Part shown: positions 7,419-11,525 of the stretch, piece after piece | Position numbering within the stretch: position 1 is the first letter of the stretch | Layout of the letters: each line of letters begins with the position of its first letter | From: Polaromonas sp. | GTDB lineage: Bacteria; Pseudomonadota; Gammaproteobacteria; Burkholderiales; Burkholderiaceae_C | NCBI GenBank assembly: GCA_026786065.1 | Contig: JAJAYS010000194.1 | Coordinates: 1 to 11,525, forward strand | Direction: 5' to 3' | Length of the DNA: 11,525 bases | Notes under the pieces: model-generated | Database searches by the model: none | Told to the model about the DNA's origin: nothing | Seen by the model: the letters and a program-made list of their open reading frames with translations, nothing else | Translations under genes and position numbers: made by a program

Positions 7419-8823
7419 CGGATGCTTTAACGGATGTTTTAGCGGGGGTTTTAGGCGCAGTAATGGCGCGCTGCTCCGCTGGCGTGATGTCAATCCGGAA
7501 CACGCTCCCGCGCCCGACCCGCGAGGCCACGCTAACGCGGTGGCCCAGCAACTCGCCCAGCCGCGCAACAATCGCCAGGCCGAGTCCGAAGCCCTCTTCG
7601 GTGCCAAGTCGCGGGACGCGGTAGAACTCCTGGAAAATTTCCTGCCGGTGCTCTTCGGCAATGCCGATGCCAGTGTCCCAGACCTCGATCCAGCAGCGGC
7701 CCCGGCGTTCGCGGCAGGCCAGCAGCACCCCGCCGTGCGGCGTGTTTTTCAGCGCATTTGAAACCAGATTGCCGACCAGCCGCTTCAGCAGCACCGGATC
7801 GGAGCGCGCCCGCATTGGAAGCAGCCGGGTGCGCAGCCGAAGTGCGCGTTCGAGCGCCACCGGTGCGTACTGGATCTCGATATCCTGAAGCAGCGCGAGC
7901 AGGTCCGTGCTCTGCAGCGTTGGCTTGAAATTGTCGCTTTCTAGCGCGGTGAATTCGAACAAGGAATTGAACAGTGCATCGACCGCGCGCGTGCTGCGCA
8001 CGATCTTCGGTGCGATATCGGCGACCAGAGCCGGTTCGGCTGCCAGCCAGCTCGCATACAGCCCCAGGGCATGCACCGGCTGCCGTAGGTCGTGGGCCGC
8101 CCCGGCTATGAAACGATTTTTGACGCCGACGGCATCAAGTGCCGCGCGGGTTTTTTCGGTAAGTGAGGCGACCAGCACTTCGTTGTCGAAGTGCAGTTCA
8201 AGATTGTCGCGCTGGATCGCGTGCATGCGCTGGCCGGCGGCCCGGCCCGCCGCCCAAAACGCAATAGCCAATACTGCGAGTCCATAGAAATTGAGCTCCG
8301 TCGCAATCATGGGCAGGTCGCGGGACCCGAGAAAAACCGAGACGACCACCGCCGCCAGCAGACCATCGGCATAACCCGCAAACGCTCGCCAATGCGCCGA
8401 AAAGGTTGCCGCGGCGACACCCGGCATGGCGAGCAACACCGTCATGCAGACAAACTGCTTGTAAGGCGGGGCCTGCGGCAAAAAAACCAGTGTCAGGCCG
8501 CCCCACACCACCCCGCTGAGGGGCCAAAGCCATACCGACCGCGAAACGAAGGATTCAAGACGGGATTGGGCCGAGCCTATCGATTCGTTTTGATAACGCG
8601 CCACGCTCCATTGGCGGGCCAGGATGACCAGCAGGATGGCAGCGGTCCAAATCCAGAGCGCCCGACGATCAACATGCGGGTACAGCAGCGCGAACAACAC
8701 GCCAATCACGACCAGCGACCAGGTCAAAGTCAAGCGCGCACTGCCGACAAAAGCCTCGATGAGCTTTTGCTGGACCCATTGTTGGCGTCGGTGTTCGAGG
8801 CGGAGCGGGGAATCGGTCTGCAT
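7366..8823 (-). CDS. Membrane sensor histidine kinase
   Basis: A 485-residue kinase when started at the ATG complementary to 8821-8823. The first ~200 residues carry about six hydrophobic segments (around 31-48, 56-69, 97-116, 124-140, 151-166, 180-195) and no PAS or HAMP domain, so sensing is probably within or near the inner membrane. A short coiled-coil-like region leads to the H-box AAHDLRQPVHALGLY with His244. The ATPase part has the N-box with Asn352 and Asn356, DTGIGIAEE (from Asp383) and GFGLGLAI (411-418). The HDLRQP form is typical of kinases paired with LuxR-type regulators. The frame extends upstream to a possible ATG at 8907, but that codon lies in the T tract of a terminator, so 8823 is preferred. 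The final ~30 residues are a Lys/Ala/Ser tail made by a DNA repeat. Confidence 0.87.
   Translation of the reverse strand: MQTDSPLRLEHRRQQWVQQKLIEAFVGSARLTLTWSLVVIGVLFALLYPHVDRRALWIWTAAILLVILARQWSVARYQNESIGSAQSRLESFVSRSVWLWPLSGVVWGGLTLVFLPQAPPYKQFVCMTVLLAMPGVAAATFSAHWRAFAGYADGLLAAVVVSVFLGSRDLPMIATELNFYGLAVLAIAFWAAGRAAGQRMHAIQRDNLELHFDNEVLVASLTEKTRAALDAVGVKNRFIAGAAHDLRQPVHALGLYASWLAAEPALVADIAPKIVRSTRAVDALFNSLFEFTALESDNFKPTLQSTDLLALLQDIEIQYAPVALERALRLRTRLLPMRARSDPVLLKRLVGNLVSNALKNTPHGGVLLACRERRGRCWIEVWDTGIGIAEEHRQEIFQEFYRVPRLGTEEGFGLGLAIVARLGELLGHRVSVASRVGRGSVFRIDITPAEQRAITAPKTPAKTSVKASVKASPAAAPDGRPETGS
7408..7455. repeat. Four 12-bp tandem repeats at the convergent regulator/kinase 3' ends
   Basis: GGATGCTTTAAC occurs at 7408-7419 and again at 7420-7431, followed by the diverged GGATGTTTTAGC at 7432-7443 and GGGGGTTTTAGG at 7444-7455. 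On the + strand the first copy contains the last codons and TAA stop (7416-7418) of the response regulator. On the - strand each unit is four codons, giving the series AKTS, VKAS, VKAS in the kinase tail. Copy-number change would lengthen only the kinase tail, by four residues per unit. Confidence 0.85.
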
Positions 8824-8898
8824 GGTCGAGCTTACAGGCCATCGATCTGGTTTCTTCGTGCGCTGCAAAACCCAGTACGCGGCCGCAAATCGCAGCGC

Positions 8899-8941
8899 AA
8901 AAAACAAAACGGTCTGAGCTCAGGGCTTCTGAACTCAGACC
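8899..8941 (-). terminator. Intrinsic terminator upstream of the kinase gene
   Basis: Read on the - strand, GGTCTGAGTTCAG pairs with CTGAGCTCAGACC over 13 bp (one G-T pair) around the loop AAGCC, and is followed at once by GTTTTGTTTTTTG. This is a textbook Rho-independent terminator. It lies 76 bases upstream of the preferred kinase start and downstream of the only good - strand promoter I see. No gene upstream on this strand needs it, so it is either an attenuator in the kinase leader or the end of a small RNA. Confidence 0.75.
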
Positions 8942-9010
8942 TGCTGCGTGGCTGCATGGATGTTGGGCTTTCTGCGTTCTCAAAGTCAAAGTACCCCAGA
9001 AATACCCCCA
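8899..9010 (-). ncRNA. Candidate short leader RNA or small RNA of about 110 nt
   Basis: This is the stretch that would be transcribed from the promoter at 9017-9045 to the T tract of the terminator ending at 8899. It has no convincing coding frame; a short ATG frame starting near 8957 runs through the hairpin but has no ribosome site I would trust. If the terminator is read through, the same RNA becomes the kinase 5' leader. Support comes only from the promoter-terminator pair, not from a known RNA family. Confidence 0.3.
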
Positions 9011-9036
9011 AACTTATTTACACCCTCTCGGGGTAA
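8992..9036. promoter_or_regulatory. Cluster of TACCCC sites around the kinase promoter
   Basis: TACCCC occurs at 8992-8997 and 9003-9008, a direct repeat with an 11-bp period (one helical turn), and inverted as GGGGTA at 9030-9035. The inverted copy forms an imperfect dyad, TTACACCC at 9018-9025 with GGGGTAA at 9030-9036, that fills the spacer between the proposed -35 and -10 boxes. A fourth copy is at 9313-9318, before the lipoprotein frame. I noticed no other copy in the window. These resemble NarL-type half sites (TACYNMT), so the neighbouring LuxR-type regulator is the obvious candidate; that is inference. Confidence 0.45.
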
Positions 9037-9045
9037 CGCGGTCAA
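9017..9045 (-). promoter_or_regulatory. Sigma-70-like promoter directed at the kinase
   Basis: On the - strand a TTGACC hexamer (complement of 9040-9045) is followed after exactly 17 bases by TGTAAA (complement of 9017-9022). These match TTGACA at 5 of 6 and TATAAT at 4 of 6. Transcription would start near 9010, about 110 bases before the terminator end and about 187 bases before the kinase ATG. Confidence 0.55.
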
Positions 9046-9269
9046 TAGTCCAGCGAGGAATCCGGACTGCAAGGTTCCAACGCTGCAGTGAGGGCTAAAG
9101 AAGAACCCTAGGCACAGGTAGCGCTAATTGCTTTTTTGTTCGAGATGAAGACCCGTCGCGCAAGTTGTCGCGTCAGCTTATCTGACATTTGCCTATTTAC
9201 TTTAAGGCACACTTCCTACAAACCTGACCTTGCCGAAATGGCACCTTCACTTCACTGCAGGAGTGTCAA

Positions 9270-9371
9270 ATGGTAATTAAGAGTGAGTTTTTCCATAAGC
9301 GTCTGATTCCAGTACCCCCTCACTCTGATCCCATTCAAAAGATCCTGTTTGGGGCAAAAAAAAGAAAATAA
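9270..9371 (+). CDS. Short 33-codon ORF overlapping the lipoprotein start (leader peptide or out-of-frame true N-terminus)
   Basis: This frame starts with ATG at 9270, has an excellent ribosome site GGAG at 9260-9263 (six-base spacing), and ends with TAA at 9369-9371. It begins MVIKSEFF and ends FGAKKRK. It runs straight into the A8 run at 9356-9363, where the lipoprotein frame lies +1 relative to it. Removing one A would join the frames and give a lipoprotein with a longer N-terminus. It may therefore be a regulatory leader peptide, the true start of the lipoprotein with a frameshift or slippage site, or a result of a homopolymer sequencing error. No homologue is recognised. Confidence 0.45.
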   Translation: MVIKSEFFHKRLIPVPPHSDPIQKILFGAKKRK

Positions 9372-10749
9372 GCTGGCTCGGCTTGATCGTGCAGCGCCCA
9401 ATGTCGTCTTGGCTTGCCTGATTTCTGCCCTTGCGGCCTGCGGAGGAGGGTCAACGGGGGCGCCTCCCGTGGCCCAAGTTGGGGCGTCCACCCCGTCGAC
9501 CTCCTCTCCACCGGCCTCGCAAGCTGGAAGCGGAAGCACTGGAATGCCAACAGTTGCCGCAGTAGTAACGCGTGAATTCAAAGTCAACACAACCAAGTTG
9601 GTTTATTCGAACACTCCAGAGATTGCGAATCTCAAAGATGGCGGATACATCATCGCCTGGTCGAATCCTTTTTTTGGAACGGCGGAAGGCTCGATTCGAG
9701 CGCAGCGCTATGGACCGGACGGAGAATCTGCTGGCTCGGAGATAATCCTGCCCGTAGGAATTCAGCCCAAGCTGGCAGCCCTTGAGGATGGAGGCTTTGT
9801 GCTTGCTTACAATTTCTACGATGCTGCGACTTCCAACGCTGGACTGCGTCTTTTGAAATTCAAGGCAAGCGATCAATCAGACTTCACAAGAGAAGTCCTT
9901 GCCACCTTCACGGATTCTGGGCAGATCGCAGGACTGCCCAATGGCGGCTACACATGGCTCTACACAACAAGTTCGGGGCGGAACCTCGACTTCTTCAACA
10001 AAAGCAACCAGCAGGTGGCGCATACCGCTGTCTCCAATGGAGTTGCTGGCATTGCGCCCGTCATATTTGTATCGGCCGATGGAGTCGTTCATTTAGTCAG
10101 CTCGGACTCGCCGGCCACTTACCCGGCGACTGCCGGAGCACATATTTTCGAGCAGCGCTTTGACTCCACTGGAAGCACGCTCGGGGCGCCGGCCTTGCGG
10201 GTAACCAGCCCAACCAATGCGTTTGATCTCTCAGCATCGCCGATGGCCGATGGCAGCTACGCGATTGCGTATGCACGATCGGTCGAAGCCAACGAGCCTC
10301 GCACTTCAGGCGTCTCGTACACGAGCGCGAGTGCTGTCGTTGCCCAGATGTTTGACGCGGCTGGATCGCCCGTAGGCTCAGAGGTCGTGCCGGACCTGGA
10401 GAAGGGCGTCGCCCAGGGCATTCGCCCGACCAACGTTCCGAGGTTGACGGTTCCGTGTCCTACACCGGCGCAGGGGCGGCCCAAGGTTCTGCCCCTCCAG
10501 CAGGGAGGGTACGTCTTGTCGTGGAAGTCGCCAAACCGCCCCGGCCTGCAAGGAGTTCGATACGAAAGCCGGGGAACCCCGAACTCTGTCCTGCTGAAGC
10601 TGACCAGCACAAGCCCGGATTACTTTGAGGGCTACGCTGCGACACGTGCGCCGAGCAGTATCCCCGTCCTCGCTTGGGCACCGCCGGGCGCTGAGGGCAA
10701 TGGGAGGGACATTGTCGCGAAGCAGTGGCCGAGTGACGGGCCGCGGTAG
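9349..10749 (+). CDS. Putative outer-membrane lipoprotein with about seven beta-propeller-type repeats
   Basis: A 466-residue frame from TTG at 9349; the frame is closed upstream by TGA at 9304-9306 and contains no ATG before the signal. A lipoprotein signal is clear: basic n-region, hydrophobic 19-30, lipobox LAAC with Cys31 followed by Gly, which favours outer-membrane sorting. A Ser/Pro/Gly/Thr-rich linker runs to about 75. Then come repeats of the form 'DGGYxxAW...xxAQRYGPDGxxxGSExxL', at about 90-133, 139-184, 190-228, 234-286, 292-347, 377-418 and 430-460. Such repeats occur in secreted bacterial proteins and suggest a seven-bladed propeller (inference). No catalytic motif is visible. 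Codon use is less GC-rich than in the housekeeping genes. The TTG has no good ribosome site, whereas the overlapping ORF at 9270 does. Function unknown. Confidence 0.7.
   Translation: MGQKKENKLARLDRAAPNVVLACLISALAACGGGSTGAPPVAQVGASTPSTSSPPASQAGSGSTGMPTVAAVVTREFKVNTTKLVYSNTPEIANLKDGGYIIAWSNPFFGTAEGSIRAQRYGPDGESAGSEIILPVGIQPKLAALEDGGFVLAYNFYDAATSNAGLRLLKFKASDQSDFTREVLATFTDSGQIAGLPNGGYTWLYTTSSGRNLDFFNKSNQQVAHTAVSNGVAGIAPVIFVSADGVVHLVSSDSPATYPATAGAHIFEQRFDSTGSTLGAPALRVTSPTNAFDLSASPMADGSYAIAYARSVEANEPRTSGVSYTSASAVVAQMFDAAGSPVGSEVVPDLEKGVAQGIRPTNVPRLTVPCPTPAQGRPKVLPLQQGGYVLSWKSPNRPGLQGVRYESRGTPNSVLLKLTSTSPDYFEGYAATRAPSSIPVLAWAPPGAEGNGRDIVAKQWPSDGPR
9356..9368 (+). repeat. A8-G-A4 slippery run at the lipoprotein 5' end
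   Basis: Eight A at 9356-9363, then G, then four A to 9368. Runs of this length are prone to replication slippage and to RNA-polymerase slippage. The run sits exactly where the well-initiated frame from 9270 and the lipoprotein frame meet; one A fewer, or two more, puts them in register. Confidence 0.7.
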
Positions 10750-10782
10750 CGCTCTTTCTCTCAACAGGTGAGGCTCGGCGCG

Positions 10783-10988
10783 TGTCAAGGTAGTTGACGC
10801 CTCAGTCATGCAGCCAACGACTGAATATCGTTTTGCGCCGAATGCTGTTTGACCACTGAGTCGCGTTCCCGGTTGAGCGTCACAGCTCCGGCAGGTGCCG
10901 AGTTGCGGGTGGCCCCTGACCAGCGCGCCGGATTGAGTTGGCGGGCCTCGTTGTACAGCACATGTCGAGCGGCCAGGTCATGACCTCG
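10783..10988 (-). mobile_element. Remnant of the 3' end of an IS3-family insertion sequence
   Basis: The segment holds the end of a transposase frame and, beyond its stop, a short tail reading TGTCAAGGTAGTTG on the + strand from 10783. IS3-family elements end in TG/CA, so 10783 may be the original tip of the element. No opposite end and no target duplication were found, and the frame is broken at 10989-10991, so this is a dead fragment. Confidence 0.45.
10806..10988 (-). pseudogene. Truncated IS3-family transposase (OrfB C-terminus)
   Basis: Reading the - strand, the 60 codons ending at TGA (10806-10808) give a C-terminus with the stretches HDLAARHVLYNEARQLNPAR, WSGATR, VTLNRERDSVV and a final IQSLAA. 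The pattern 'ARHxLYxxARxxNPARWSGxTRN..P.GxVTLNPERDSVV' is the usual tail of a group of IS3-family OrfB integrase-type transposases. Upstream the frame meets a TAA (+ strand 10989-10991) and no DDE catalytic core is present, so the rest of the gene has been lost. It lies just behind the lipoprotein gene on the opposite strand. Family identified from memory of conserved motifs, without a search. Confidence 0.6.
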
Positions 10989-11221
10989 TTAGATTGGCGT
11001 GGCATTTATTTGGATGCCAGGTGGATCAAAACCGCTTTGCAGGTGTGCGGCTTCGCAACAATCAGCATTGACGCATGCTCAGCAGCAAATCGGCGTTATG
11101 CGACTGACAGTCGCGGAAACTAAAATTGGATCAAGCAAGTCGACCGAAAAGGTCCGAATTAGTCTTAAATTGGAAAGTTGGTTGAGATATGGGTAAGTCA
11201 TATTCAAAACTTCCACTAAAG
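10989..11221. other. Non-coding stretch without recognisable gene
   Basis: AT-richer sequence between the transposase remnant and the terminator at 11222-11255. The only open frames are short (up to 65 codons on the + strand), lack ribosome sites and resemble nothing I know. A 15-bp palindrome, GCGACTGACAGTCGC, lies at 11100-11114. I see no other structure; it is probably decayed accessory DNA beside the tRNA target site. Confidence 0.5.
11100..11114. repeat. 15-bp palindrome
   Basis: GCGACTG at 11100-11106 and CAGTCGC at 11108-11114 are perfect inverted 7-bp arms around a single A. The symmetry is that of an operator or a tight cruciform, but no promoter or gene beside it gives it a role. 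Confidence 0.4.
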
Positions 11222-11255
11222 AAAAAACCCTAAAGTAAATCAATTACTTAGGGTT
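11222..11255 (-). terminator. Intrinsic terminator, probably that of the tRNA-Ser gene
   Basis: On the - strand AACCCTAAGTAA pairs with TTACTTTAGGGTT (one bulged base) around a 5-base loop and is followed by TTTTTTC. It begins 7 bases after the CCA end of the tRNA-Ser fragment at 11263-11279 and reads in the same direction, exactly where the terminator of a tRNA gene is expected. This marks the left side as the original chromosomal sequence downstream of the tRNA. Confidence 0.7.
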
Positions 11256-11261
11256 ATATCA

Positions 11262-11290
11262 TTGGCGGAGAGGGTGGGACACTCCGCCAA
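11262..11290. repeat. 9-bp inverted repeat spanning the att site
   Basis: TTGGCGGAG at 11262-11270 is the exact reverse complement of CTCCGCCAA at 11282-11290, separated by 11 bases. The left arm is the tRNA acceptor/CCA end and the right arm lies on the element side. Inverted core arms are what tyrosine recombinases bind, so this may be the recombination core. No T run follows on either strand, so it is not a terminator. Confidence 0.5.
11263..11279 (-). other. 17-bp tRNA-Ser 3'-end copy, probable attachment (att) site
   Basis: On the - strand these bases read TCCCACCCTCTCCGCCA, the standard end of the T arm, acceptor stem and CCA of bacterial tRNA-Ser genes. The usual TTCGAA of the T loop does not precede it; the sequence to the right is unrelated, so the tRNA body is absent. 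A terminator follows in the tRNA sense and an integrase gene starts 121 bases away on the other side. That is the arrangement left when an element integrates into a tRNA 3' end. The intact tRNA-Ser should stand at the far end of the element, beyond the window. Confidence 0.65.
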
Positions 11291-11340
11291 ATACCAAAAA
11301 TCTGTTTTAAATCAATGGTTACAACGTATCCCAAGGGTAG

Positions 11341-11364
11341 ATGGGGTGAAAATATGGGGTGAAA
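11341..11364 (+). repeat. Two 11-bp direct repeats upstream of the integrase
   Basis: ATGGGGTGAAA occurs at 11341-11351 and 11354-11364, a 13-bp period. The repeats lie between the att site and the integrase start, where integrase arm-binding sites or binding sites for an excision factor are usually found. The role is inferred from position. Confidence 0.55.
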
Positions 11365-11390
11365 CGAAGTTAAATAGGTTCCAAGCTTCT

Positions 11391-11394
11391 GGAG
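11391..11394 (+). promoter_or_regulatory. Ribosome binding site deciding the integrase TTG start
   Basis: GGAG sits five bases before the TTG at 11400. The frame is open much further upstream, with an in-frame GTG at 11346 as the rival, but only this TTG has a good site and gives an N-terminus of normal length for the family. Confidence 0.55.
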
Positions 11395-11399
11395 TCAAG

Positions 11400-11525
11400 T
11401 TGCCAAAAAATTCATTCCACGCATCATATATTGAGCTTCGTGGCCTCACTTACTTTGCAGTACTTTATGTGCCGAAAGATGTGCGACATGTCCTGCATAA
11501 GACGAAGTTCACACGAAGCACCGAG
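11400..11525 (+). CDS. Tyrosine recombinase (phage-type integrase), N-terminal part, cut by window end
   Basis: Forty-two codons from TTG at 11400 to the right edge, still open. The peptide contains HASYIELRGLTYFAVLYV, then PKDVRHVLHKTKFTRSTE. This is the usual N-terminus of a large group of island and phage integrases, a short beta-rich segment of the form 'YIExRGxxWFAxLxVPxDVRxxLGKxxFxxSL' (DUF6538-like) before the SAM-like core-binding domain. The catalytic Arg/His/Tyr domain would lie outside the window. Its position beside a tRNA-Ser 3'-end copy supports an integration role. The family call rests on motif recognition. Confidence 0.7.
   Translation, partial: MPKNSFHASYIELRGLTYFAVLYVPKDVRHVLHKTKFTRSTE

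Noticed and set aside
8824..8907. Extension of the kinase to an upstream ATG at 8907
   Set aside because: That codon lies in the T tract of a strong terminator and adds residues unlike a kinase N-terminus; the ATG at 8823 is more natural.
8191..9036. 281-codon open frame on the + strand antisense to the kinase
   Set aside because: Its composition (Arg, His, Gln, Gly) is that of a reverse-frame shadow; the - strand frame carries the full set of kinase motifs.
9200..9255. GGCAC and TGGCAC sequences resembling the -24 element of a sigma-54 promoter before the lipoprotein
   Set aside because: The -12 TTGC element is absent at the required distance in both cases.
11093..11102. GCGTTATGC resembling an integron attC core site
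   Set aside because: It does not fit GTTRRRY and no partner site or imperfect palindrome of attC length is present.
10999..11196. 65-codon + strand frame in the region right of the transposase remnant
   Set aside because: No ribosome site, no recognisable motif, and it lies in decayed accessory sequence.

Overview
The window reads as the chromosome of a high-GC betaproteobacterium, most likely from the family Comamonadaceae (Polaromonas, Rhodoferax or Variovorax-like). This rests on GC-rich codon use, on the gene order recJ - PHP exonuclease (rnm) - DMT transporter - yciO - M50 protease - trpS, and on a TrpRS with the long C-terminal extension typical of betaproteobacteria. The species assignment is inference.

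Left part (1-6570), housekeeping. All genes are on the + strand: recJ, rnm, an EamA transporter, yciO, a site-2-type metalloprotease and trpS. rnm, the transporter and yciO are tightly coupled (4-bp overlap, then a 9-bp gap). The oddity is the 5' end of recJ. The frame is open to the window edge, and about the first 60 codons are not RecJ; they look like the middle of a Leu/Ile/Val-type periplasmic binding protein. The switch to RecJ lies near 175-205, so this is an in-frame chimera, either biological or an assembly join.

Middle part (6571-8823), a two-component pair. A NarL/LuxR-type response regulator (+) faces a multi-pass membrane histidine kinase (-). Their 3' ends overlap by 53 bp within and beside an array of four 12-bp repeats, which supplies the regulator's stop codon and a tetrapeptide repeat in the kinase tail. 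A pyrimidine tract precedes the regulator.

Control region (8824-9348). A good sigma-70-like promoter on the - strand points at the kinase. Its spacer holds a TTAC/GTAA dyad, and two TACCCC sites 11 bp apart lie just downstream. A strong intrinsic terminator lies between this promoter and the kinase start, which suggests an attenuated leader or a roughly 110-nt small RNA. A fourth TACCCC site lies just upstream of the next + strand gene.

Right part (9270-11525), accessory. A putative outer-membrane lipoprotein with about seven propeller-type repeats is preceded by an overlapping short ORF with an excellent ribosome binding site. The two frames meet at a run of eight A, so the start is either TTG or reached by a frameshift or slippage. 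Next come a decayed IS3-family transposase C-terminus (-), AT-richer sequence without recognisable genes, a - strand terminator, a 17-bp copy of a tRNA-Ser 3' end, 11-bp direct repeats, and the start of a tyrosine recombinase running off the right edge. I read this as the boundary of an integrated element at a tRNA-Ser gene: chromosome to the left, element to the right.

No CRISPR array, rRNA or intact tRNA gene was seen.
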